This document shows positions 35,088-45,119 of a DNA stretch of 64,000 bases, one piece after another. The DNA comes from Phytophthora quininea (taxonomy: Eukaryota > Oomycota > Peronosporomycetes > Peronosporales > Peronosporaceae): the NCBI GenBank assembly GCA_011947345.1, contig JAAVTG010001008.1, forward strand, positions 372,001 through 436,000, in the 5' to 3' direction. The notes below the pieces were generated by a model. That model was not told the DNA's origin and searched no databases. It saw only the letters and a program-made list of their open reading frames with translations. Both the position numbers and the translations under genes were made by a program. Position 1 is the stretch's first letter. The number at the start of each line of letters is the position of its first letter.

Positions 35088-38000
35088 ATGGTGGAGGTGC
35101 GTCTCGTCTCTTTACTGATCCCTCTATGGCTCCCAACTCGCTCTATGAGCTACAGTACCAGCCTTCCACCTGGATGCAGATCTAACCTTGTTATACTTGC
35201 TGTTTGTATGGCAGCGCAAGAGCCCGAAGCAGGCCTCCATCGCCGCCTTCTTCTCACCGCAGAAGGCCGACGCCAACCAGCGAGCGGCTGAGATCGAAGC
35301 AGAAGTGGCCGAAGTTACAGCCCAAGCAGCCAAGAAAGCAGCCACAAAGAGCCAGGAAGAGGCAACCAAGGCCCAGGAGGCTGCAAACAAGACTCAAGAA
35401 GGGGCAAATAAAGACGAAGAGGAAGCAAAAAGTGTGACGATGCGGTAAAAGAGGGTAAGGAGGCTGCGGAGCGAGAAGAGAAACCAAAGACCAAGAGGAA
35501 ACCTGCTAAACCCAGAGCCAAGGCTAAGACTAAGCCTAAAGCCAAGGCTAAGACTAAGCCTAAAGCCAAGGCCTCCCCAAGAAGAAGCCCCAAAAGGAGA
35601 AAAACCTCCGCGGTTTGTGTCGCCCCATGCGATGCTGCCAGAGGACGACGATGACGGCGAATTTGATGACGAAGAGGATGTTTTCAATACACCAGAAGCC
35701 AAGAAAGCCAGGGAGGAGCTGGAGAAGGTGCAAGCTGCTGCTGCGGTGGAGGATGAGGTGTTAGATGCTGCTGCGAAGGCTGCGGAGGAGGCTGCAGGTA
35801 TGGATGATGAAGTGGACGAGGAAGAGGTGGTTGGCTTGACGGAGGAGAAGGCGGAGAATGGATCGAAGAAGACGCGCGGGAAAAGCTGCAAAGGCACCAA
35901 AAACACCGACGAAGCGCCAGCAGAAGCTGAAAGAAAAGCGGCGGCTGAAGCAAAACCTGTGGAGCCTCTTGATCCTGCAACGCAAGCGCGTGTGGATACC
36001 TACCAACTGAAAACTGACGAGCTGACACGGCAATACACGGAATTGCTGCACTCGAAGAGCGAAAGTGATGCAGTGATGCAGGACGTTTATGGTGTTGCAC
36101 TCGACTGCAGTTTAGATGTGACTGTAGACCACGAAAAAGCGCACCAAGCGCTCACTGATACGTGGCAGAAATTACGGGAACACTCTGGCGCAGCTACTGA
36201 TAGTGCAGACTCGGGCGTTGCTCCTTCTACGGTTGAATTCCCACACGAAGTCAAGTGCTGGATTGTCAAAAGTATCCAAGGACGACCGTCGAGCTTGTCA
36301 GTGCTGGCGAGTGAGCTCGTGACGACTTTCAGAAAGAAATTGCACTCAGATGATGTTGACATGGAGGCAAACTCGAGCACAGAAAACGGTACGTTGAATG
36401 CAGTCGATCGTGCAGCTGCTGTAGCGCTTGAGATGGAAATAAAAATGCTAGCACAGCGAACTCCGCACGGCGTCCGTCCTCCAAAGGCCAACGTGTTTGA
36501 GGATACCAGCGCGGATGCGCTTTGGATATGGGAGGTTGGTAATCTTGACAAATACTTTGGCGATGAAGCGCAAAAGACGATCAAGCGCATGCGAAAGAAT
36601 CGGAAGCGACTTGGTTTGCAGCTGAAGGCGCTGGCTCGAGTGCTGCAGCTTTTGCACAAGAAACCTGTAGACGAGGTGAAAATTAGTGCTGAGGAGGCCA
36701 AAGTGGGGAAGTTTGGGCTAGTAGTCGATGCGGAGGTGCAAAAGGCAAAAGAACGCGAACATAGAGAGCAAGAAAAGCTGCACGCTGCTGAGGAGAAGAA
36801 GCGACATGAGCTGGAACGCCAACAGGCAAAGGAAGAAGAGAAGCGGAAGCGAGAGCGCGAAGTTGAAGAGGAGGAAAAGGAGTCGGCCAAGCGAAGGAAG
36901 TCCATGGTGTCGTATTTCCGTTCTATTGACAGTTCTGGCCCCGAAGCAGCGTCTGTAAAAGGTGATGGAAGTAGCGAGTCTGTCATTGATATGACTGGCG
37001 AGCAAGAGATGGTGAAGGACGTCATAGTAGTAGAAGAGAGAGAAGACGTAATGGCTCGTATCGACGCAGCCATCGGGTTCTTGGGCTCTAACGACGCTCG
37101 ATCGACTGCTGCTGCAGCGACTCAGCAGTCGATCTTCTCTTCGTTGAAGGAGAAGCGGGAGGCCACAAAAAGCAAACAGAGAAGCAGATTGCCACCTCAT
37201 GGAGTGGGAGGCGGCACCACGACCCCAAACTAGGCATGATGAAGTTGTTGCAGTTTTACGACAACAACCGACCTGCTTACAATGGCACATACAGCACTCG
37301 AAGCCGCGTCTTCCACGGCGGTCGTCGGCCGTTCGCCCAGTACACGAAGTTTGACTATTCGGTAGACAGTGACGACGAGTGGGAGGAAGAAGAGCCCGGA
37401 GAGAGTCTTTCGGACGCTGATAGCGATGGCGACGAGTCTGACGAAGACAATTTGGACTACGGCGACCAATGGCTGGCATACGAAGATGAGGTGGACTACA
37501 TGGACGATGTGGACAAGGACGACGATCCAATGGAGGGCGGCGAGGCGCCGTCGTCTCCGACGAAGCACAAACTGCCGTCGCAGTTGCAGAAGAAGAGAGC
37601 GAAGGCAAAGGGCGCTAAACCAGCCAAGTTGGAGCCTCAAATTATAGGTCCTTTTGGTGTACGCACAACGATAGCAGTGTATGCACCGAAGATCACTTTG
37701 CTGGCAGTGCTGGCGGGTTATTGTGCGACCCAGCGTTCGAATCGACTTTGATGAGGAAAGCTCGAGAGTACGAGGGGCAAGAGCGACTTCGTGCCGAGCG
37801 GGAAGAGGAACAGAAACTAAAAGAGCAGCAAAAACTGAAGGAACAGGAACAAAAGCAGCAGGAACAAGACAAGCAGAAGGCTGCACCTGCGGTGGTCAAG
37901 GCGCCGGGAAGTCCGCACCGAAAGCTGCACCGCAGAAAGCGGACAAGGCACCAGCGACGCAGAAAGCGCGTTCTAACTCAACTCCAAGCCCAGCGAAGAC

Positions 38001-38190
38001 GAAAAGCGCTCCCTCTCAGCCTGCTGCCACACCGTCGCCCGCGAAGCCGACCAAACCCATAAACTCATTTTTCAAGAAGGTCCCGATGTCTGCGTCGACA
38101 CCCTCTCAAGACACTGTACAGCCCCAGGAGCAGACGCGCGAGCAGCAAGAGGCCAAGAAGGCCGTCGTGGAGGTGATTTCGGTGGATTAG
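35088..38190 (+). CDS. Chromatin assembly factor 1, large subunit (p150/CAC1-like)
   Basis: CAF-1 deposits H3-H4 behind replication forks via PCNA. A three-codon first exon (35088-35096) and a 118-bp intron lead to exon 2 at 35215. The N terminus has a PCNA-binding PIP box, QASIAAFF, then Lys/Ala- and acid-rich stretches. A KER-type charged coil lies at about 36720-36890. The p150 signature follows at about 37236-37400: MKLLQFYDNNRPAYNGTY and DYSVDSDDEWEEEEPGESL. A late motif, NSFFKKVP, resembles a second weak PIP. VIDMTGEQE and VVEVISVD are SUMO-interaction-like. Six one-base homopolymer gaps (near 35430, 35577, 35603, 37226, 37652, 37908) break the frame, and restoring all gives 996 residues. 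Six independent lesions in an essential gene, all of one type, point to sequence error. Confidence 0.85.
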
Positions 38191-38764
38191 TGTGAAATAT
38201 GCCCCGGGAATAAGTAATAAAGCTCCAGCTGCACCCGTCTACCAAGGGAGTGCAGGCGGATTCCTTCATGTCATGCGTGTCTTCGAGCGACTGGAAAGGC
38301 GATCAAATGCGCAGTTGAAGCAACCTGCCGGATTTGCCGTCTGTGACGTGCGCGCATTGTGAGTATCTTCAGCCAGCAATGCTTCCCTGTATCGCGCAAG
38401 GTGAAAGCGGCGATGTCTGCAGCGCGAGATCCGATGCGAAAGACTCGGTGGCTGCAATAATGGCAAGTGTCTCGACTAGCTCCGTCGTTCGCGCACCACT
38501 TCATAGTTTTATGCAGGGGTGGAGCACTGGGAGTGAGAAGACACCTGTGGGAATGAAATTGAAGCGCCGGCATCCGACCTTGTTGACGAGGTTGTTGTCA
38601 GGAAAGACGTCCGTTTGCACTGGCCCTGCCGTGGCAAAATACAAAGTGCCCCCGTTTTCGATATGCGTCTTTTGGTGTGGATGGCCTCATTTTTGGCATA
38701 AAAACGTGTCTTTATCGAACGCAAGCTTTTCTCCAATACTTTGTTTCGCAAAATGGAGAGCTTT

Positions 38765-38816
38765 CGTGAAGTTATTCGCATTTGGGGTTCGTTGACGCAA
38801 AATGAGGAGCAGCTCT
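38765..38816 (+). repeat. Inverted repeat, left arm
   Basis: CGTGAAGTTATTCGCATTTG onward is matched in reverse complement at 39452-39503 with about three mismatches over 52 bp. The enclosed loop is 635 bp. This could be the terminal repeats of a small non-autonomous element or an inverted duplication. Confidence 0.75.
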
Positions 38817-39451
38817 CCGACACTGCTAGCTCGCGATAGACTACAAGTGCTGCTAGTTGTCACTCCTTACTTCGACGGACAGCTCCTGTTGTGGCCTGGC
38901 TGGCCTCAATTGGTGCATGTGCACGTCATCTTCACCTTTTCTACGATAGTTTTCTAGCTCTGTAGGCTTCTCCTCGCTTGACATCAGCACCTCATATACG
39001 CTTGAAGTGCTCGACGATCACGATTCCGCTGATCTGCGGGACACTAGCAACTTAGGAGCGTATGAGTTCGTCCTCTCGAAGCTAGGAAGCGGTTAGTGTT
39101 GAGCGGCTAATGCACATGTGCCCAAGGTTAGCGCGGCTGATGAAGTTACCTCGCTGCGGTTCCCGCCTTGATCGCAAAGCAAAACCTCAAAACGGGACTG
39201 CTCACCGCTGTCACACACTTGTACTTGAGTATCGCCCGATTGGCGACGTCCATCTTGATCGGTTTTCCGTGTCTAGGGAAGTAATTGCCCCATCCAATAG
39301 TTTCCCCGTCGACACTTCAGGTGGCGACAGAGGCGAGTTTGGTGCAGGTGCTGAGAGGGAAACGTCAATGAAGGGCTCGCCACGGAGCTCATGGTTGCTT
39401 GTCCGATCCTGCTGTGAGGATGTGACGCTAACAATTTCGCGGGCAGTCAGC

Positions 39452-39503
39452 AGAGCTGCTCCTCATTTTGCGTCAACGAACCTCAAATGCGAATAATTTC
39501 ACG
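39452..39503 (-). repeat. Inverted repeat, right arm
   Basis: Reverse complement of the arm at 38765-38816. Outside the arms the two flanks diverge quickly and no target duplication is evident. Confidence 0.75.
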
Positions 39504-39677
39504 GAAAAGAATTTATTTAGTATCGCCGTGTATTGACATGCGAATTATGCACAACTGCAGGCGGGGGAATTCTGATGGTGAGGGCCTAATCGCGTTTTTT
39601 CGCCGAGCCGCTCCCGACCGCACAAAACGGAGCTGCCCGCCGTCAGTTCCGCTTTCGCCCCAAAGACCCCTACGACC

Positions 39678-40077
39678 ATGAGCCTCGTGACGCGCGCGAT
39701 CGCCCCCTCCGCCGCTCGGCTGCCGTGGCCGCGCGCAGCTTCTCGGCCGCCGGCGGCATCCCGGACGACGACGAGCACGCCGTGGGCCGCGAGCGCGAGG
39801 AACTGGAGGCCGCCAAGCTGGGCGTGACGCAGTTCAACCGCGACCCGCTCGAGTCGGACGAGACGCAGGGCAACTCCAAGGACGACCCGATCCTCGTGCC
39901 GTCGTTCAACGACGTGCGCACCGTGGGCGTCTCCCACAACGACGCCTCGTACCTGTACTGGTTCAACCTCAAGAAGGGCCAGGTGCACTACCTGCCGCAG
40001 ATCGAAAAGTACTTTTGCTCTACAACCCGGAGGAGCTGGCCAAGCTCGTCAAGGAGGTGGAGGCCAAGCAGCAGTAA
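39678..40077 (+). CDS. Cytochrome c oxidase subunit Vb-like, mitochondrial
   Basis: About 133 residues. The basic presequence (SLVTRAIAPSAARL) runs to a typical matrix-peptidase stretch, AARSFSAAGG. The mature part has the Vb framework: DPILVPSFNDVRTVGVSH, then YLYWFNLKKGQVHYLPQIEK, then LLYNPEELAKLV in the next frame. The zinc-binding cysteines of animal and yeast Vb are absent: the residues at those positions are S/H/L/E-like. One-base gaps at CC near 39730 and TTTT near 40014 break the frame, and restoring both gives 134 codons. Role: nuclear-encoded structural subunit of complex IV. Confidence 0.78.
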
Positions 40078-40673
40078 GAGCGCTGACGCCAAGGCTGAAG
40101 CTGTTTTTAAAGAGAGAGACACCACCACGGTACAAGATCCTTCTTCGACTATGATGGGATGTCCCTCCTGCAGTTGTTAACGAGTTGCGCGCCGCTACAG
40201 TGACAAAATGAAAAACCCCACAGAAAAATGATAACTATTTCCCTCCTTCGTTGCTACGTCCGACGTGATCGTACGATCCAGGAGCATGGAGCTTGGAATT
40301 GTGGATCTTTCCGTCCACGCGGCAAATGTCCTCCTGCTACGTATTGCAGGAAGGGCGACCTCGACAATGGTGCGTGGTCAAGGGATGCCAAACGGCTGCA
40401 CAAGGACACGCGACGCTAGTCGTCCGTGGTGCCGGCAACGAGTGCCGCGCTGGGCTCATGGCAGCCTCAAGTCGGAGGCTGCGGGTCGTCTATATTGCTC
40501 CGTCCTCTACGGCTAAACTCCTACGGGAGGCGGAGAGCACGGACCAACTCCAGCTCTCGACGCCTCCGGTCGCTCAAAACAGCATGGCGCCTGGACTTGC
40601 AACGCGCCAACAAGGCAGGCAGGCAGCGACACAATAACCAGCGGACAAAATGCTGCATCGCAGCATTCTTCCT
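40078..40673. other. Convergent 3' flanks
   Basis: 596 bp between the stop of the oxidase subunit and the corrected stop of the RWP-RK/MYB gene. Only short frames, nothing recognisable. Confidence 0.45.
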
Positions 40674-42223
40674 TTATGGCGTAACCTGCTGCTGCTGGTG
40701 CTGCTCCTGGTGGAAGAAGCCGAAAGCTGCTTGGGGTGTTCCCTGTTGACCAGTTTGCGGCTGGATCGTTGCCAGAGTCTCCCCTGGTTTGTCGGTGACT
40801 GCGATTCCAACGGTGACAACGTTGCGTTCTCACATGGAGGCTGCACGGTGGGCTGGACCTGCGGACTGCTGTTTAAGATCATCGCCATGGCTTCTCCGTG
40901 CTTTACAGGCGGCAGAGCCTGCTCCTCCGAGTTCCAGGACGCGTTGCTCATCGTGTCGTCGCTGGCAAGAGCGTTGCTCGTGGCAACACTCGTCGTCGGA
41001 CTCAACATGGACGTACCAGTCTGACTGGTCATTGCGCTGGTAGTAAATTGCTGTTGCTGCTGCTGCTGCTGCGGAGCTGCCACTCCGTCGGCATCGAAAG
41101 GGAAGCGCCCAGCAAATTTCAATAAATATTTCTGGGCGTGAGTTCGCGTCTGCACTGCGCTGCGAGTCATGACCACCTGGGCCACACGACGCCAGTCCTT
41201 CCCGTACAGACGAATGCCCTCGAGGAAAGCAGCGTGCTCCTCACTGGTCCAACGTCCACCCTTGGAAGGACCGACGGTAGTAGTGGTACTACCCGTCGCT
41301 GCAGCTGGAGTCCCCACCGCCAGACCCTCCATCTTCACCGTTGGCGTCATCGGGTAGTCTGCGTCATAGCTGCTACCAGTTCGCGGCGAAAGCTTGAGAG
41401 CCGACGATACCTGGAGAGAAGAAGCGCGCATACTCTGGCCACCGACGTCGCCCCGCATTAAGGATGGCGGCGCTGTCTTTGGACGCATCGTGTTATCCTT
41501 GTTGGGGTCGGCGATGACCGACTCGCGCTTCATCTTGAGGTTCATGATCTGGTCGCGGTACTTCTCGCGCTCACTGCCGTGGGCGCTGAGCATGGCTGCC
41601 TCCATGGACGCGATGCTCTTGGACAGCGATCGGATCTGGCGGTGCGGCCAGCGCTTGATGCCGTTCCGACGGCAGATCTTCTTCATGAGCGTGATACAGA
41701 TCCCAAAGTCCTTGGCCACATCGATTATGGGGCGATCAAAGTGCGCTCTCAACTCCTCGATCGAGATGTGCTTGGTCACCAGACTCTTGACGCGGTTGCT
41801 CTCGTTGCGGAAGCGGTGGCTGAATCCTGCATCGTCCGTGAAGTCCAATTTGCTGCCTTTGGGGCCGTCAAAGTTGATCTGCTGCACGCGATGCACCTTG
41901 CCGACGTGGCTGTGCCTGCGAGCCGCCGCGTCGTCTTCATCATCGTCCGAAAAGTCCTCGTCCGAGTCGTGCTCTCCGGCCGCAGCCCCCGCCGCGAAGT
42001 TTCCTTTGCTGAGACTTGTGAGGATCATGGCGGTCTCCTCAGGGTTGAGTCCGGCATTCTCCGCTGCATTGCCGTCCGTCTTGGCCTCGTCACATGCCCC
42101 GCTGGTCTTGGCCAGCGGCCCTTCATGCTCACCGGTGACCGCGGCGCCTTCGGCGTCGCAAGCCATCCCATGTCGTTGCCCCAGCTTGCCTGGCTTGGTC
42201 TGCAGCGACAGACATCGACACAT
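40674..42223 (-). CDS. RWP-RK + SHAQKY-type MYB fusion transcription factor
   Basis: About 516 residues. An acidic N-terminal region (DSDEDFSDDDEDD) precedes an RWP-RK domain at about residues 145-205: DVAKDFGICITLMKKICRR and IKRWPHRQIRSL, with a basic coiled helix after it. A single MYB repeat of the plant-like SHAQKYF class follows at about 325-375 (GGRWTSEEHAAFLEGI, YGKDWRRVAQVV, THAQKYLLKF). A Gln-rich, Ser/Thr-rich C terminus may activate. A GGGG run near 40783 lacks one base. The corrected frame ends ...GFFHQEQHQQQQVTP with stop at 40674 instead of a long basic tail. An in-frame ATG at 42166 is an alternative start. Both domains bind DNA in their families, and targets are unknown. Confidence 0.83.
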
Positions 42224-42716
42224 GGAAGAGTGAGCAAGCTGTTCGTCAACAAGGCAACTTTCTGTGTCGAAATGATTGCGTCTGACGCGTCACACGGCCC
42301 TTCCCCCAATTTAGCGCGCTATTTTTAGCTGCGGGGGCGCAGAGCTCGCTATAGATAGCGTTAATGGAGACACAATGGGAGCAAGTACACACCTGTGGGT
42401 CTGGTCCTGCGTTGCCTAGTGAAGTGTGCGCCGAGCTGTTGTCACCCGCTGCGCTATCGACTGCGCAGACCGTGTCTGTTCCTCTGCGACTCTCTGTGTG
42501 TGGCCTTTGGAGACCATCCAGTTGATCGAGACAATTCGAATCGTCAATACGGGGAGGGAAAAATGACTTGCTTCCAGTATAGAAGCGGGCATTTGGCCAA
42601 TCACAACGAAGCACTTAATACGTCTACTTAATTCAGTTACTTAGCATCAGATATTATCTGAGTCGTTGGGCGATCCTCATCACTCTTGAAGTTGTCGAGC
42701 AGCGTGGCGGTCGAAC
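42224..42716. other. Divergent promoter region
   Basis: 493 bp between the starts of the RWP-RK/MYB gene and the secreted FGE-like gene. GCTCACTCTTCC, immediately upstream of the minus-strand start, resembles the oomycete initiator. No gene is supported. Confidence 0.45.
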
Positions 42717-45005
42717 ATGACCACAACGTCAGCTCTACTCGTCCTCTGCTGCTTCGCAGTGCAAGTCCTGGGATGGGATCCGCAGCCAGACGGCTACGAA
42801 GTGATCGACGGGCCCGGTGGACCCGACGCCGTCGACGCCTGGAGACAAAACTGGAACGCCTGGAAGAAGATGGAGCTCGTCTCCAACCGATACGACCCCA
42901 ATGACAAGTGCAACGTCTACAACCTCGACGCCACCAAGTGGACCCAGCAGAGCTTCGTGCAGGTGATGCTCATGATGACCGACCGAGCCATCTACGACAG
43001 GGACAACCAAACCTACACCGTCAACAAGTACGTGGACGACATGCAGGCGCGAGTCGGCGTCATCGACAGCGTGCTGCTCTGGCCAGCGTACCCCAACATC
43101 GGTATCGACAACCGCAACCAATGGGACCTGCTGCGAGATCTGCCCGGAGGCGTCGACGGCGTCAAACAACTCATCAACGACTTTCACCGACGCAACGTTC
43201 GCGTCTTCATCCCCTACAATCCATGGGACGTCAACACGCGCGATGAGACCGGACTGGAGGACACCGTGCGCATGTACACGGCCGATATCACCACACTGAC
43301 CCAACTCGTCCCGGAGCTGGGGGCCGACGCCTTCAACGGCGACACCATGTACGGCGTGCCCAAGGCCTTCTACAACTGCAGCAAGCCACTCGTCGCGGCC
43401 CCCGAGGGAGGCGTCCCCACCGCGTTCCTCAACAACAACCCCATCAGCTGGGGATATTTCTTCGGCTACTCGCACTTCCCGCCGGTCGCTCGCGCCAAGT
43501 TCCTCGAGTCGAGACACATGGTCCAGATCTGCGCGCGGTGGTCGCTCGACAGAACGGCCGAGCTGCAGACGGCCTTTTCAATGGCGCCGGCTACGTGGTC
43601 TGGGAGAACGTGTGGGGATTTGGAACGCCATGACGGAGCGTGAGAGCGAGACGGCCAAGCGGATGTTCTCGATCCTGCGCGAGTTCGGTCAGGTCGTGTC
43701 CACCGGGCAGTGGACTCCCTACTATGAGCTGCAGTCTGGCGGGGTATTTACCAGCGAGTTTTCCATCGAGCAGAGCGGCCAGTGGCTGTACACGGTGGTC
43801 AATACAGTGTCGGAGGACAAGACATTCGAGCTGCCTCGACGATCGAGAACTCGGGTGAAGACACTCGTGTATATGATCTCTACCACGGTCTTGAGCTACA
43901 GAAGCACGCCGGAGGGAATGGTACAGAAGGCTCCGTTGTGAGCGTCAACATAGAACCCCGTGGGTTTGGTGCGATCTTCGTCACGAACGCCAGCGAGCCC
44001 AGTGACGAGCTGACCAGCTTCCTAGCCAAGATGCAAGCGATGACCACCAAACCGCTGTCGAAGTACTCCACCAAAAGAGATCTGCTTCAACAACAACTCG
44101 TGCGTACCTCCAACTCTGTAGGAAATAGGACGACCGGAAACAAGGGAGGAGAAACTTCGACAGACGATATGGTGCTGGTTTCAGGCGCTGCCAACTGGTG
44201 GTTCAACGTCAGCGGCGTGCAAATCGAACCGGTAGCAGCCTGGACGCCTCATTCAGAAAACTACGGCACCGGCGTGCAGTTCCCGTGGGAACACCGACCT
44301 TGGAACAACCACACCACGAGACTGATGATTCAAGATTTCTGGATGGACAAGCACCCCGTGACCAACGCACAATACGCGACGTTCCTCAAGGACAGTGGCT
44401 ACCAGCCCAAGTATCTCGACCGCTTCTTGTTGCATTGGGAGAATCGTGTTGACGCTTCTGGAAATCTGGTGAGTCTCGGGTCGTGGACCGTCCCCACTGG
44501 GATCGACCAGAGTCCTGTTGTCCACGTCGCTCGTGAAGACGCCCAAGCGTTCGCCACGTTCTACGGCAAGAGACTGCCGCATGACTGGGAGTGGCAGTAC
44601 GTCGTCTCGAACGGCGACCGCTACGATGCCTACCCGTGGGGATCCGACATGGACACCGCTCGCTTGCCAGCGATTTTCCGAGGCAAGCAGCCGCTGCCAC
44701 CTCTGGACCCCGTTGGCTCTCATGAAAGCGCTCGATCCACCAAATTCCTCGTCGAGGACCTCGTGGGCTACGTGTGGCAAATGACCGACCAATTCTGCGA
44801 CGAGCACACGTGCGGATTGCTACTGCGCGGAGGCAGCAGCTATCGTCCGGTTGCTGCTACGCACAGCGACCCGAACTGGTATTTCCCGCAGGCTCTGGAT
44901 GCGCAGCACCACAACCGTTTCTTGATGGTGAGCGACGGCTACGACCGGTCTGCCATGGTGGGGTTCCGCTGTGTGAGGAGTGCCAATGCTTCTTTGTCGA
45001 TCTAG
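42717..45005 (+). CDS. Secreted TIM-barrel-like + FGE/sulfatase-modifying-factor-like protein
   Basis: About 763 residues. A signal peptide (ALLVLCCFAVQVLG) begins the protein. The first ~430 residues look like a glycoside-hydrolase-type barrel: VIDSVLLWPAYPNIGID, RNVRVFIPYNPWD, LGADAFNGDTMYG, GYVVWENVWG. The C-terminal ~270 residues are an FGE-like domain: QDFWMDKHPVTNAQYATFL, GKRLPHDWEWQYV, YPWGSD, VGYVWQMTDQF, LLRGGSSYRP, GFRCVRS. The two active-site cysteines of true formylglycine-generating enzyme after RGGS are not seen, so sulfatase activation is unlikely. Several N-glycosylation sequons fit secretion. Three one-base gaps (TTTT near 43577, GGGG near 43617, CC near 43837) break the frame, and restoring them gives a multiple of three. 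Confidence 0.78.
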
Positions 45006-45119
45006 ATCGCATGTACTGGCAAGTTGGTGAGGGATTATTCATGTTGGTCAAAATTCCATTGAAGCTCGCCGTATTGGTATCGAATGTTTGATTTTGAGCC
45101 TTTCCGTTCACGTTCACAT

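Larger units (their letters stand above)
38191..39677. other. Intergenic region with a 52-bp inverted repeat pair
   Basis: No gene is supported in 1.49 kb. The main structure is a pair of inverted arms at 38765-38816 and 39452-39503. The last 100 bp should hold the promoter of the cytochrome oxidase subunit. Confidence 0.5.

Noticed and set aside
36087..37608. Minus-strand Ser/Phe-rich frames of about 300 codons
   Set aside because: Antisense of the Lys/Glu-rich CAF-1 sequence; such complements are always Ser/Phe/Leu-rich.
35088..38190. Calling the CAF-1 gene a pseudogene because of six frame breaks
   Set aside because: All six are curable by one base in a homopolymer, the corrected length is a multiple of three and signature motifs are unmutated; sequence error is more likely.
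41394..42328. Plus-strand open frames of 249-279 codons
   Set aside because: They are antisense shadows of the RWP-RK/MYB gene, whose minus-strand frame contains the recognisable domains.
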